Source: Chlorobiaceae bacterium
GTDB lineage: Bacteria; Bacteroidota; Chlorobiia; Chlorobiales; Chlorobiaceae
DNA length: 46,686 nucleotides
Reading direction: 5' to 3'
Assembly (NCBI GenBank): GCA_016927285.1
Contig: JAFGMZ010000033.1
Coordinates: 1-46,686 of the forward strand
Each line of letters opens with the position of its first letter. Position 1 is the first letter of the stretch. This document shows, piece by piece, positions 9,097-18,652 of this stretch. A model generated the notes under the pieces. The model was not told the origin of the DNA, ran no database searches, and saw only the letters and a list, made by a program, of their open reading frames with translations. Position numbers and translations under genes: made by a program.

Positions 9097-10263
9097 ATGG
9101 AGTTTCATGCTTTTATTCGGAACAGGCTCGATATGCTTCGCAGTGAAGGCCGTTTCCGCACGCTTCCCGATATCGGAGAACGGAGCGGAAAGTTCATCTA
9201 CGTGGCTGGTCAGTCTCGTTTGAACCTCTCTTCGAATGATTATCTCGGTCTTGCTGAAGACCGATTTCTGCGCGATGCGTACAGCGAGGCATGCAGGGAA
9301 CAGGGATATTCGATGACCAGTTCATCGTCGCGGCTCCTGACTGGCAATCATCACTGGTACGAGCAGCTTGAACGGGAGCTTGAGCAGATGTACGGCAGGG
9401 ATGCGGCGTTGGTGTTCAATAGCGGCTACCACGCCAATGTCGGGATTCTTCCGGCGCTTGCCGGGCGTAACGACCTGATTTTGTCCGACAGGCTTAATCA
9501 TGCAAGCATTATTGACGGTGCCGGGATTTCCGGCGCGGTTCATCTTCGTTATCGCCATAATGACACCAGCCATCTCGAAGAGCTGCTTGACAGCGCGCAG
9601 GGCAGCTACCGGCACAGGTTTATCGTAACCGAATCGGTGTTCAGCATGGACGGCGATCTGGCCGACCTCAGGAAACTTGTACAGCTGAAAAAGCGTTACG
9701 GAGCGGTGCTGATCGTCGACGAAGCTCATGCAGCAGGAGTGTTCGGGGAGCGGGGACTTGGTTTGTGTGAGACAACGGGAACCGTCGCCGATATGGATAT
9801 TATCATCGGCACCTTCGGAAAAGCATTTGCTTCGACCGGAGCTTACGCCGTGATGGATTCCGTTATTCGCGATTATCTTGTCAACACGATGCGTTCGTTT
9901 ATCTTTACGACGGCACTGCCGCCAGCCGTGCTTGCCTGGAGTATGATGACCCTCAGGAAACAGAGCGAGATGTATGGCGAGCGGATTCATCTGCAACGGA
10001 TTGCCGCCATGCTGCGTGGCCGGCTTGCTGATGCAGGATTCGAGGTGTCGGGAGTGAGTCAGATCGTGCCGGTTATTACCGGTAGCAACGAAAGCGCGGT
10101 TATTCTGGCGGAAAAACTGCGCCGCGCCGGAGTGCTCGGTATGGCGGTACGGCCTCCGACCGTTCCGGAAAACCGCGCGAGAATTCGACTTTCACTCAGG
10201 GCAAACCTGCAGTGGGACGATATCGAGTATATTCCCGATCTCATAAAGGCGGGGAGGTCATGA
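9097..10263 (+). CDS. bioF: 8-amino-7-oxononanoate synthase
   Basis: PLP enzyme that condenses pimeloyl-ACP (or CoA) with L-alanine, releasing CO2, to form KAPA. The 388-residue sequence shows SSNDYLGLA near the N-terminus, the SSSSRLLTGNHHWYEQLE stretch, VDEAHAAGVFGERG with the cofactor aspartate, and the Schiff-base lysine in IIGTFGKAFASTGAY. All residues expected for the alpha-oxoamine synthase family seem present. It lies between bioB and bioG, overlapping the bioG start by 4 nt. Confidence 0.96.
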   Translation: MEFHAFIRNRLDMLRSEGRFRTLPDIGERSGKFIYVAGQSRLNLSSNDYLGLAEDRFLRDAYSEACREQGYSMTSSSSRLLTGNHHWYEQLERELEQMYGRDAALVFNSGYHANVGILPALAGRNDLILSDRLNHASIIDGAGISGAVHLRYRHNDTSHLEELLDSAQGSYRHRFIVTESVFSMDGDLADLRKLVQLKKRYGAVLIVDEAHAAGVFGERGLGLCETTGTVADMDIIIGTFGKAFASTGAYAVMDSVIRDYLVNTMRSFIFTTALPPAVLAWSMMTLRKQSEMYGERIHLQRIAAMLRGRLADAGFEVSGVSQIVPVITGSNESAVILAEKLRRAGVLGMAVRPPTVPENRARIRLSLRANLQWDDIEYIPDLIKAGRS

Positions 10264-10952
10264 ATACAGACTGGATCATCCGGAAGGGGGCTTGCGATGC
10301 GGTGCTTTTCTTTTCCGGCTGGGGTATGGATCGGCGGATCGCCGACCATATCGCGCGTACGGCCCGGGCCGAATCGGAATATGACGTCGTGGCGTTTCAT
10401 GATTATCGCACCGGGAATATCGAGGCGGCAACATACGATGCTCTGGCCGGTTATCGGAAACGAACCGTTGTTGCCTGGTCGTTCGGCGTATGGGCGGCGG
10501 CACATGCGAAGCTTCCGGCAGTATCGTATGCGATTGCGGTGAACGGTACGCTCTCTCCCGTCTGCCGTGAGACAGGTATAGACCCTGCGGTGTTTCAGGT
10601 CACGCTCAATACCTATAACGAAGAAAATCGCATCAGGTTCAATCGCCGAATGTGTGGCGATGGCGAGGTTCTGGATCATTTCATTTCGGTGCAGCCACTG
10701 CGGACTCCAGCATGCCAGAAAGAGGAGCTCGCCGCATTTGCCGGTCGCATTCAGAGTGTATTGCCGGAACAAGGTGTAGAGGAGTTCAGGTACGATCATG
10801 TCATCATAGGAGGCAGGGATATGATTTTTCCGGCATCCAGGCAGTTCGCAGCATGGAAAGGCTGCTCGCAGACGGTGATTGCCAATATGCCGCATTATCC
10901 TTTTTTTCATCTTGCCGGTCTCGAAGAGGTGCTCGAATGCAGCAGGGAATAG
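10260..10952 (+). CDS. bioG: BioG, pimeloyl-ACP methyl ester esterase
   Basis: Removes the methyl ester from pimeloyl-ACP methyl ester, ending the BioC-dependent detour through fatty acid synthesis. It replaces BioH. The 230-residue alpha/beta hydrolase-like protein has the nucleophile elbow WSFGVWAA and opens with VLFFSGWGMD, an oxyanion-region pattern of the BioG family (DUF452). The ATG at 10260 overlaps the bioF stop (ATGA); an upstream ATG at 10212 lies inside bioF. Its 3' end overlaps bioC by 16 nt. Position between bioF and bioC strongly supports the call. Confidence 0.92.
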   Translation: MNTDWIIRKGACDAVLFFSGWGMDRRIADHIARTARAESEYDVVAFHDYRTGNIEAATYDALAGYRKRTVVAWSFGVWAAAHAKLPAVSYAIAVNGTLSPVCRETGIDPAVFQVTLNTYNEENRIRFNRRMCGDGEVLDHFISVQPLRTPACQKEELAAFAGRIQSVLPEQGVEEFRYDHVIIGGRDMIFPASRQFAAWKGCSQTVIANMPHYPFFHLAGLEEVLECSRE

Positions 10953-11719
10953 ACAAGCAGCTGGTTAGCGAGCGTTTTGCCAAAGCACTCGGATCATACC
11001 GCGAGCACGCTGTCGTGCAACGCGAGATGGCTATCGTGCTGACAGATATGATCTGTACTGCGGATACTTCGTGCAACTTCGGACGGGTTCTCGAGGTCGG
11101 TGCGGGAACCGGAGCGTTGATGGCCGAGCTGCTCAGTCGCTGCGCCATCGATATCTATATGGCTAACGATATAGTTGCTGAAAGCCGGCGCTATACTGCA
11201 GGTGAAGCCGAACGGCGGGGGCTTGTCGGGTTTGCTTTTCTTCCGGGCGATATCGAAACCATTGAAGATCTGCCTGTCGAGCTTGATCTTGTGGTCTCGA
11301 ATGCCACGGTTCAGTGGCTTTCGGACCTCGATGGTTTTTTCAGGAAGATGGCCGCCTGCCTGAAGCCGGGCGGCATGCTCGCTTTCAGTACATTCAGCAG
11401 CGGAAACATGCGCGAGATCGCAGCAGTCGAAGAACAAGGTCTCATGTATCCCGAATTGTCCGATCTTGAAGTACTTGGCCGTCGCTACTTCGATCCGGTC
11501 TGCCTGCAGGAGGAGCTCCGGCGTATTGCGTTTGATTCACCGATATCGGTACTGAATCACGTCAGGAAAACAGGCGTTAACGGCATTGCGCGGCGTTCAT
11601 GGACCAAAGGGCATTACCTGCGCTTTCTCAGGCGCTATCAGGAGGACTACGCCTGTGCGGAGGGGGTCTATCTTACCTACCATCCGGTTTACTGCTGTTT
11701 CAGAAAACGATTGTCATGA
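10937..11719 (+). CDS. bioC: malonyl-ACP O-methyltransferase BioC
   Basis: Methylates the free carboxyl of malonyl-ACP using SAM, so that the fatty acid machinery can extend it to pimeloyl-ACP methyl ester. The 260-residue class I methyltransferase has motif I VLEVGAGTGALM (about 51-62), a motif II acidic position in IYMANDIV, and the BioC-typical LVVSNATVQWLSDL followed by KPGGMLAFSTF. The N-terminus LVSERFAKALGSYREHAVVQ also fits. The start at 10937 lies within the end of bioG; longer upstream frames are out of family. The stop overlaps the bioD start by 4 nt. Confidence 0.94.
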   Translation: MQQGIDKQLVSERFAKALGSYREHAVVQREMAIVLTDMICTADTSCNFGRVLEVGAGTGALMAELLSRCAIDIYMANDIVAESRRYTAGEAERRGLVGFAFLPGDIETIEDLPVELDLVVSNATVQWLSDLDGFFRKMAACLKPGGMLAFSTFSSGNMREIAAVEEQGLMYPELSDLEVLGRRYFDPVCLQEELRRIAFDSPISVLNHVRKTGVNGIARRSWTKGHYLRFLRRYQEDYACAEGVYLTYHPVYCCFRKRLS

Positions 11720-12420
11720 AAGGATCCGTCATCGCAGTTTCCGGTATCGATACCGGAACAGGGAAAACTGTCGCTACCGGCCTGCTTGGCAGGGCTATGC
11801 TTGATTGCGGAGTGCAGGTCATAACGCAGAAACTTGTGCAGACCGGCTGTGCAGGCAGGGTTGCCGAAGACATTTTCGAGCACAGGAGGATCATGGGTAT
11901 CGGACTGATGGCTGAAGATCTTGATGGGTTGACATCGCCATACGTTTTTCCATATCCGGCATCTCCCCATCTTGCCGCAAAGCTCGGCAAGCAGATCATA
12001 GATCTTGCGGCTCTCAGAAGGGCGACGTTCCGACTGCAGCAGAGCTATGGAACTGTTCTGCTTGAAGGAGCGGGTGGGCTGCTGGTGCCGCTCGATGGCG
12101 ACCAGCTTCTTGCCGACTATATTCGCGATGCCGGTTATCCGCTGCTGCTGGTTACTTCTTCCCGACTTGGCAGCATTAATCATACGTTGCTATCCATCGA
12201 GGCTTGTCTGACGCGGGGCATTTCGATAAAAGGCATTCTGTTCAACCGGTTCAGGGAGGTTGACAGGCTTATTGGCGATGATTCCCTCGATATGATTCGT
12301 CATTTTCTTAAGCGATACGGAATTTCCGCACCATTGGCAACTATGGATGAACATGGTCTTCAAGCAGGCGCCGCATCGCTGTTCGGGCTGGTCCCCGGCG
12401 GCAGAGCTGCTGATAACTGA
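11716..12420 (+). CDS. bioD: dethiobiotin synthetase
   Basis: ATP-dependent carboxylation and ring closure of 7,8-diaminopelargonate to dethiobiotin. The 234-residue protein has the P-loop [15 protein letters not shown] (from residue 10), the KLVQTG substrate motif, the [13 protein letters not shown] region and the [12 protein letters not shown] magnesium-binding segment. The ATG at 11716 overlaps the bioC stop; an upstream ATG at 11599 lies inside bioC. The bioA start is 5 nt downstream. Confidence 0.95.
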   Translation: MKGSVIAVSGIDTGTGKTVATGLLGRAMLDCGVQVITQKLVQTGCAGRVAEDIFEHRRIMGIGLMAEDLDGLTSPYVFPYPASPHLAAKLGKQIIDLAALRRATFRLQQSYGTVLLEGAGGLLVPLDGDQLLADYIRDAGYPLLLVTSSRLGSINHTLLSIEACLTRGISIKGILFNRFREVDRLIGDDSLDMIRHFLKRYGISAPLATMDEHGLQAGAASLFGLVPGGRAADN

Positions 12421-12425
12421 TTGCG

Positions 12426-13715
12426 ATGAAAACTATTGATCTCGGTTTTGACCGGACCCATATCTGGCACCCCTATACATCTCTTGTCGACCCGTTTCCG
12501 GTTTATCCAGTAAAAAGCGCTCGGGGTGTGTTGATTGAACTGGAAGATGGACGGCAGCTTATTGACGGTATGTCCTCATGGTGGTCGGCAATCCATGGGT
12601 ACAATCATCCCGATCTCAACCGGGCAGTTTGCGACCAGCTCGAAAGCATGAGTCATGTTATGTTCGGCGGCTTTACCCATGAGCCTGCGGTTGCCCTTGC
12701 CAAAGAGCTTCTGGGGATTGTTCCCGAACCGCTTGACAGGTTTTTTTTCTGCGATTCGGGGTCGGTAGCGGTGGAAGTCGCGCTGAAAATGGCTATCCAG
12801 TACTGGGCAGGGCGAGGGAACTCGAGAAAGAAACAGATGCTGACTGTCCGCTCAGGTTATCATGGCGATACATTCGGAGCTATGTCGGTCTGCGATCCGG
12901 AGACCGGCATGCACCGCCTGTTCAGCGGGTTTCTGCCCGAACAGCATTTTGCTGAAGCTCCACGGTGCGGCTTTCACGAACCCTGGAATGAAGCATATAT
13001 TGCCGATATTCACCTGAAAATCGAACGCCATGCTGCTGATCTTGCCGCAGTGATCATCGAACCGGTGGTGCAGGGGGCTGGCGGTATGCGGTTCTATTCT
13101 CCCTGTTATCTGAGGCGTTTGCGTGAGCTGTGCGACCAGTACGGCGTCCTGCTTGTTTTCGATGAGATCGCGACCGGTTTCGGGCGTACGGGAAAATTGT
13201 TTGCACTTGAACATGCCGGAGTCGTGCCCGATATCCTCTGTCTTGGCAAGGCTTTGACCGGCGGGTACATGACCCTTTCGGCTACCCTTGCCACTGAGGA
13301 GATTTCATCGGCAGTTTGTTCCGGAGAGGCCGGGGTGTTCATGCACGGCCCTACTTTTATGGGCAATCCTCTCGCATGTGCCGTAGCAGTGGCAAGTATC
13401 CGGCTGCTTCTGCAGTCCGGTTGGCAGGATTCCGTACTTCGCATCGAAAGACAGCTGAAGCGGGGGCTCGAGCCCTGCCGGGAGTTCGATGGCGTCGCCG
13501 ATGTCCGCGTGCTGGGCGCCATAGGGGTCGTTGAGCTGAAAAGTCCCGTAGATATGAGCGCCATACAGAAACGGTTCGTCGAAAAGGGTGTCTGGGTTCG
13601 GCCGTTCGGCAAGCTGGTTTACCTCATGCCTCCCTTTATCATCAGCGACGGTGAACTTGATCGGCTGACCGCAGCGGTATGCGATGTCGTGAGGGAATCT
13701 TATAGTGTACTTTGA
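12426..13715 (+). CDS. bioA: adenosylmethionine--8-amino-7-oxononanoate aminotransferase
   Basis: PLP class III aminotransferase that uses SAM as amino donor to convert KAPA into 7,8-diaminopelargonate. The 429-residue protein begins with [15 protein letters not shown], a signature of BioA. It also has [16 protein letters not shown], the PLP-contacting [28 protein letters not shown], and the Schiff-base lysine in [12 protein letters not shown] followed by [15 protein letters not shown]. Last gene of the biotin operon; the next ORF starts 63 nt later. Confidence 0.96.
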   Translation: MKTIDLGFDRTHIWHPYTSLVDPFPVYPVKSARGVLIELEDGRQLIDGMSSWWSAIHGYNHPDLNRAVCDQLESMSHVMFGGFTHEPAVALAKELLGIVPEPLDRFFFCDSGSVAVEVALKMAIQYWAGRGNSRKKQMLTVRSGYHGDTFGAMSVCDPETGMHRLFSGFLPEQHFAEAPRCGFHEPWNEAYIADIHLKIERHAADLAAVIIEPVVQGAGGMRFYSPCYLRRLRELCDQYGVLLVFDEIATGFGRTGKLFALEHAGVVPDILCLGKALTGGYMTLSATLATEEISSAVCSGEAGVFMHGPTFMGNPLACAVAVASIRLLLQSGWQDSVLRIERQLKRGLEPCREFDGVADVRVLGAIGVVELKSPVDMSAIQKRFVEKGVWVRPFGKLVYLMPPFIISDGELDRLTAAVCDVVRESYSVL

Positions 13716-13778
13716 TTTATCGCCGGAGAGTGCGTAAACTAAAATTCTGCCGTTTCAGCAACGCAAGACGCAATTGTC

Positions 13779-15482
13779 ATGACCACTGCCAAGCCCTGGC
13801 TCCGCCACTACGACAAAGGGGTTCCTCATTCGCTCGAACCTTATCCGGAACACACCCTTGTCGATATCGTGCGACGTACGGCATCGGAACAACCTGATCA
13901 CCCTGTCCTGTACTTCAAGGGACGAGTGCTCTCATACGGATTGGTCGAGCGGGAAAGCAGCTCTCTTGCCGAATCGCTCAAAGAACTCGGTGTAGCCGTC
14001 GGCGACAGGGTGGCACTGATCATGCCCAATTCACCGCAGATGATCATCAGCGAGCTTGCGGTCTGGAAAACAGGCGCTATTGTTGTCCCGCTTAACCCGC
14101 TCTACACGGAAACCGAGCTGGCCTATGCGCTTAACGAGTGTGGCGCTGAAACGGTTATCGTACTTAGTGCTTTTTATGGCAAGATCAGCGATGCCAAGTC
14201 TGATACCAGACTCAGGAGGGTGATCGTCACCAGCATCAAGGAGTATCTGCCTCCACTGAAACAGCTGTTGTTCACGTTGCTGAAGGAAAAAAAAGATGGA
14301 CATCGCATTGAGCTGCTGAAAGGAGATTTTCTGTTCCAGGATCTTGTTCGACGATATGATGCAGCCGAAGCCAGACCTATGCCGGTCAGTAGCGATGCTC
14401 CGGCTCTCTTTCTTTTTTCCGGGGGCACGACCGGTAACCCTAAATGTGCAGTGAGCACCCATCGAAGCCTCGTCGTTTCAGGCATGCAGATCGCCTCATG
14501 GTTCAGCGTGATCCTTGATCGTGGAACGGATTCCATTATTCTTAACATGCCGCTATTTCATGTGTACGGTCAGGCAGGGATTTTGCCTGCTGCTCTGACG
14601 GGCGGATTTCCGATCGTTCTGGTGCCGAATCCGCGGGATCTCGATGACCTGCTGCACGCCATCAGAACCCTCAGACCGGCCGTGTTGCCCGGCGTTCCAA
14701 CGCTCTTTACCGCACTGCTCAACCATCCGGCAGTGAGGAAGCAGCGAGGAGTCATGCAATCCATCAAACTCTGCGTTTCAGGGGCCGCACCGCTCATGCA
14801 GGAGACGAAGCGTAGTTTTGAAGAGTTGACAGGCGGCAGGATCATCGATGCATACAGTCTTACCGAAACAACTCTTGCGTCAACCTTTACACCCATTCTT
14901 GGTACCTATAAACCCGGGTCTGTCGGAATTCCTGTATCCGATGTGGAGGTTCGCATCGTCGATCAGGAGTGCGGCATGGAAGAACTTGGTCCGAACGAGG
15001 TCGGGGAAGTGCTCATGCGGGCGCCCCAACTGATGAAAGAGTATTGGCAGAATCCTGAAGAGACAGCTATTGTGCTTCGTGGTGGATGGCTCTACACCGG
15101 AGATCTCGGTTACCTCGATGAGGATGGTTATCTTTTCATCGTAGATAGGAAAAAAGATGTGATCAAGCCTGGCGGATTTCAAGTGTGGCCAAGAGACGTC
15201 GAGGAGGTGATTGCCAGCCATCCTGCCGTACAGGAGGTCAGCGTTGCAGGCGTTCCCGATCCATACAAGGTAGAAGCGGTCAAGGCATGGGTAGTGCTGC
15301 GTGACGGCCATAGCCTGACGGCAGAAGCTCTTTGCGAGTTCTGTCGCCAGGACCTTGCCGCGTACAAGATTCCCCGGCATGTTGAATTCATACAGGCGCT
15401 CCCGAAATCCACTGTAGGCAAGGTGCTGCGCCGGAAACTCGTTGAGGAGCACTGCTTGAAAGCCGGGAGTGCCGGGACTTGA
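13779..15482 (+). CDS. AMP-forming acyl-CoA synthetase (FadD-like)
   Basis: Activates a carboxylic acid, probably a medium or long fatty acid, through an acyl-AMP to the CoA thioester. The 567-residue ANL-family protein has the adenylate motif FLFSGGTTGNPKCAVSTH; this loop usually reads TGGTTGxPKGA, so Gly to Cys after the lysine is unusual. It also has DAYSLTETTLAST, WLYTGDLGYLDEDGY, DRKKDVIKPGGFQVWP and the C-terminal catalytic lysine in LPKSTVGKVLRRKL. Substrate cannot be read from sequence. It follows bioA at 63 nt in the same direction and might be read through from the biotin operon, but BioC/BioG biotin synthesis does not need a pimeloyl-CoA ligase. Confidence 0.88.
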   Translation: MTTAKPWLRHYDKGVPHSLEPYPEHTLVDIVRRTASEQPDHPVLYFKGRVLSYGLVERESSSLAESLKELGVAVGDRVALIMPNSPQMIISELAVWKTGAIVVPLNPLYTETELAYALNECGAETVIVLSAFYGKISDAKSDTRLRRVIVTSIKEYLPPLKQLLFTLLKEKKDGHRIELLKGDFLFQDLVRRYDAAEARPMPVSSDAPALFLFSGGTTGNPKCAVSTHRSLVVSGMQIASWFSVILDRGTDSIILNMPLFHVYGQAGILPAALTGGFPIVLVPNPRDLDDLLHAIRTLRPAVLPGVPTLFTALLNHPAVRKQRGVMQSIKLCVSGAAPLMQETKRSFEELTGGRIIDAYSLTETTLASTFTPILGTYKPGSVGIPVSDVEVRIVDQECGMEELGPNEVGEVLMRAPQLMKEYWQNPEETAIVLRGGWLYTGDLGYLDEDGYLFIVDRKKDVIKPGGFQVWPRDVEEVIASHPAVQEVSVAGVPDPYKVEAVKAWVVLRDGHSLTAEALCEFCRQDLAAYKIPRHVEFIQALPKSTVGKVLRRKLVEEHCLKAGSAGT

Positions 15483-15632
15483 ATGGCGGAGATGCCATAA
15501 GCGACATTGTTGACAGGAACGGCATCGCCATATCGGTACTGGATCTGTTTATTTTATCTCTGACGATGTTCGATGTGTTTTGTGTTGCTGCAGTCATTGT
15601 TGTCTCTGAACCATTCTTCGATTTTTTTTATC

Positions 15633-16889
15633 ATGACTTTCGATGAACTTCGGCAATTGCTTTTGCCGGAAAATCTCGGTCTGCTCAATGCGCACGGCTC
15701 CGATGATCCGGCTGATTTCGCCATGCGGTTCCAGAGTCGTCATGATCTTCCCTCAAGGGTAATAGCCGAACAGCTCGCATGCCGACGGAAGGCGCTGAAA
15801 AAGCTGCCGGGGCTCTCTCTGAAGGGTTTGCTGTATGCCTCGCTTGCCCTTGAACAGTCATCTGGTGAAGCTGCTGCGATATACAAGGCGTCGCTTACAG
15901 GAGGAGAGCGCCTGATCGATCTCACCGGAGGGCTCGGTATCGATACCGTTTTTTTTTCGAAAGCGTTTCGAAATGTGGTTTATTGCGAGCGCGACCCCAT
16001 GCTCGCCGAGCTGGCAACATACAATTTTCGCAGGCTTGGTATTGTCAATGTGCAAATCTGTCAAGGCGACAGCCTCACGACACTTCATTCGTTTCCCGAC
16101 GGCCATTTCGATTGGATTTTCGTCGATCCCGCCCGCCGTGAAGGCGGCCGGCGTTCTATTGGCCTCGGGGCGGCAAGTCCCGACGTTACTGCCGCTCACG
16201 ACCTGTTTCTTCGCAAGGCATCGAAGATAATGATCAAGGCATCTCCGGCTCTTGAACTGAGCGGGTTGAAGGAGTACCTGCCCTCACTTTCGGAAATACG
16301 TGTAGTATCGGTGGGCGGAGAGTGCAGGGAGGAACTGCTGCTGCTTGATCGAAGCATGACGATTGGAGCTACGGTAAAGCGCAAAGCCTTGCTGCTTGCA
16401 GAAGACGGGAGTGTCGTGCATGAAACTTCGGGGGCCGGTGATGAGTCGAGAACTGTCGCACAGCGGGTGCTCAAGTATTTCTACGAACCTGATGCGGCAA
16501 TCATCAAGGCCGGTTTGACGAAAAAGCTCGCTCTTGATCTCGGGCTGTCTTTCATGAACGGAAGTGTCGATTACCTTACTGCCGAGGGTTTTATTCCGGA
16601 TTTTCCCGGACGTATTTTTCGTGTTGTGGCCGTCGAGCGATACACACCGAAAACATTCCGGTTTTTTCTCTGTCATTATGGAATTACGGGGGCGGCGATT
16701 CAGCGGAGGGATTTTCCTCTTCGCCCTGACGAGATACGTAAGAAGTACCGGTTGCTTGAGAGTGACAGCCGCTATCTTTTTTTTACGAGGAACACAGAAA
16801 GCGAGCTGGTTTGCGTCTATGGGCTCAAGGCTGTTGCAGGCGGAGAAGCTCCTTTTGTGCAAGACCGAATCGCAGGCCCTGAATGCTGA
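15633..16889 (+). CDS. class I SAM-dependent methyltransferase, PG1098/THUMP-like family
   Basis: Probable RNA-directed methyltransferase of 418 residues; the exact target is unknown to me. SAM motif I reads LIDLTGGLGIDTVFFSKAF and motif II VVYCERDPMLAELA. The catalytic region is FDWIFVDPARREGGRRSIG, the VDPARR pattern being characteristic of PG1098-type proteins. C-terminal segments FPLRPDEIRKKYRL and SRYLFFTRN fit the THUMP-like accessory domain. The ATG at 15633 is chosen because the upstream ATG at 15573 adds a hydrophobic stretch not expected in a cytosolic enzyme. Its last 65 nt overlap the 3' end of the convergent ppx-like gene. Confidence 0.85.
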   Translation: MTFDELRQLLLPENLGLLNAHGSDDPADFAMRFQSRHDLPSRVIAEQLACRRKALKKLPGLSLKGLLYASLALEQSSGEAAAIYKASLTGGERLIDLTGGLGIDTVFFSKAFRNVVYCERDPMLAELATYNFRRLGIVNVQICQGDSLTTLHSFPDGHFDWIFVDPARREGGRRSIGLGAASPDVTAAHDLFLRKASKIMIKASPALELSGLKEYLPSLSEIRVVSVGGECREELLLLDRSMTIGATVKRKALLLAEDGSVVHETSGAGDESRTVAQRVLKYFYEPDAAIIKAGLTKKLALDLGLSFMNGSVDYLTAEGFIPDFPGRIFRVVAVERYTPKTFRFFLCHYGITGAAIQRRDFPLRPDEIRKKYRLLESDSRYLFFTRNTESELVCVYGLKAVAGGEAPFVQDRIAGPEC

Positions 16890-17757
16890 CGCGAAGTTCG
16901 GCTACACCGAGCAGGCGCATGAATTGGCGGAGGATGAGCGCGCCCATGGTGATGACGTCAGCGCGTCCTTTGGGAATTCCGAGTGCGACGATTTCCTCAA
17001 GGGAGCAGCTTCTGAACTTTTCGAGCATGCGGTCTACCTCTGCGAAGGTAAGCGGATAGTTCTGTACTTTCAGCGCGTCGAATTGTTTCAGTCTTTGGCT
17101 GACCTGCGCAAGCGTCGTGAGCGTGCCGGCAACGCCGTAGACAGCTTCCCTTGCTTCGAAGAACGGGATAATGTTCGCGGTCAGCACTCTGTTTATCTCT
17201 TCTCTTGCAGCTTCGAATGCGTCTGTGGATGGAGGGCAAGCACTGAAAAAACGTTCGGTAAGTCGCACCGATCCGATATCCATGCTGACGCTCTCTTCCA
17301 GGTCGTCAGGGCTACCTATGGAAATTTCCGTGCTACCGCCGCCGATATCGATTACCATAAATGTCTCCGGCAGGCTGTTCATCCCGGCCACTGCCCCGAA
17401 AAAGGTGAGTTCCGCCTCTTCGTTTCCGGAAATGCAGGTAATGTCGATTCCTGTTTCTGTACTGATGGCAGCTATAACCCCTTCACGATTAGAGGCATCG
17501 CGCAGAGCGCTTGTGCCTCCGGCGATGATGGTTCCGGCTCCGTATTCTTCCGAAATGCGTCGGTATTCTCTCATGCATGCAGCGAGACGTTCCATGGCTT
17601 CGCCGCCTATCAGCTTTCGTTCGTCGACCCGCTCTCCGAGCCGAACAATGGTCTGTCGGTGGAATACCGGCAAGATAGCGCCGCTTGCCGGTTCAAGGTC
17701 GGCTATCAGCAGAAGCGCCGTGTTTGTACCGATATCGATGCATGAGACCCGATTCAT
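16825..17757 (-). CDS. Ppx/GppA-family phosphatase, short form
   Basis: ASKHA-fold hydrolase acting on inorganic polyphosphate or pppGpp; which one is not decidable here. The 310-residue protein holds only the two actin-like subdomains: phosphate-1 motif CIDIGTNTALLLIAD at the start, AGGTSALRDASNR, SGNEEAELTFFGAV and phosphate-2 motif VIDIGGGSTEIS, ending with VSIQGLRFGLA. The C-terminal HD domain of long E. coli-type enzymes is absent, as in other short homologues. It lies 13 nt after prmA on the same strand and overlaps the convergent methyltransferase gene by 65 nt. Confidence 0.88.
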   Translation of the reverse strand: MNRVSCIDIGTNTALLLIADLEPASGAILPVFHRQTIVRLGERVDERKLIGGEAMERLAACMREYRRISEEYGAGTIIAGGTSALRDASNREGVIAAISTETGIDITCISGNEEAELTFFGAVAGMNSLPETFMVIDIGGGSTEISIGSPDDLEESVSMDIGSVRLTERFFSACPPSTDAFEAAREEINRVLTANIIPFFEAREAVYGVAGTLTTLAQVSQRLKQFDALKVQNYPLTFAEVDRMLEKFRSCSLEEIVALGIPKGRADVITMGALILRQFMRLLGVAELRVSIQGLRFGLAQKELLRLQQP

Positions 17758-17770
17758 CTTTCGTTATGGT

Positions 17771-18652
17771 TCACGATTTTGAAGAGTTTTCGGCGCGTAC
17801 CAGACTCGACAGCCACTCGTCTTCGTAAATTGTTTTAGCGCTGGCGTAGCCGAGCCGTTTCAGAAGCTTTTTCAGCCATGGTTCGTCGTACACGAGTATT
17901 CCCGACAGCAGCACGTCGGCATGGGGCGCATAGTTCCGGATGACCGGCAGTATACGGTCGATCACGTTTTTGTTGATGTTGGCAAGAATCAGATTATAAC
18001 CTTCACGCAGGTTCGCTACCAGTTCCTCCTCGGCATCGATCAGTTCGATCCGGATATCTCCAGCCTGGTTTTCTTTTGCGTTCTCTACGGCATTTTCAGC
18101 GGCCCAGGAGTTGTTGTCGAAGGCAAGGATCGGAAGGCGGTTGCCGAGTTTCCGGGCTGCTATGGCCAGAACGCCGGTGCCGGTGCCTATGTCCATGATT
18201 TTTCGATCCTGCAGGTCAAGTTCTTCCATCTGTCGAAGCATAAGGCGGGTTGTTGCATGGTAGCCGGTGCCGAATGACATTTTCGGATTGATTTCGATGA
18301 CGATCTGTCCGGGTTTCGGAGCAATTCCCTTGTTTTTCTGTACGATAAGAAACCGGTCGGAAATTTCTATTGGCTGCAGGTGCGCCTCCCATTCGGCATT
18401 CCAGTTCCTGTCGGCAATGACGTTTGTCTTATATGGCGGTATGCTTCCGAAGGTCTTTTCAAGCGTCTTGCCCATAGCAAGTTCCTTTTCGTTGTTCCAT
18501 TCCGATTCAGGCAGGTAAGCAAGCAATCGGTCATCTTCTTCAAGAAAGTACACGATGCCTTCCTCTGAAAGCATGGCGATGCAGGTTTCGAAAAGGGCCG
18601 GAGCGAGCGTTATGGCAAGCTCGATGTAGTTATCAGTTCCTGTCGGCTGCAT
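17771..18652 (-). CDS. prmA: ribosomal protein L11 methyltransferase
   Basis: Methylates lysines and the N-terminus of ribosomal protein L11. The protein has an N-terminal ferredoxin-like substrate domain and a C-terminal SAM domain with IEINPKMSFGTGYHATTRL, motif I IMDIGTGTGVLAIAA, ILAFDNNSWAAENA and LILANINKNVI, all PrmA hallmarks. I chose the ATG at 18652 (MQPTGTDNYIELAI), giving 293 residues, the usual family length. In-frame ATGs at 18802 and 18721 would add up to 50 residues and cannot be excluded, because no start has a strong ribosome site. The ppx-like gene follows 13 nt downstream. Confidence 0.9.
   Translation of the reverse strand: MQPTGTDNYIELAITLAPALFETCIAMLSEEGIVYFLEEDDRLLAYLPESEWNNEKELAMGKTLEKTFGSIPPYKTNVIADRNWNAEWEAHLQPIEISDRFLIVQKNKGIAPKPGQIVIEINPKMSFGTGYHATTRLMLRQMEELDLQDRKIMDIGTGTGVLAIAARKLGNRLPILAFDNNSWAAENAVENAKENQAGDIRIELIDAEEELVANLREGYNLILANINKNVIDRILPVIRNYAPHADVLLSGILVYDEPWLKKLLKRLGYASAKTIYEDEWLSSLVRAENSSKS

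Noticed and set aside
16564-17745. 393-codon open frame on the plus strand
   Set aside because: Mostly antisense to the Ppx-like gene and out of frame with the methyltransferase; no motifs.
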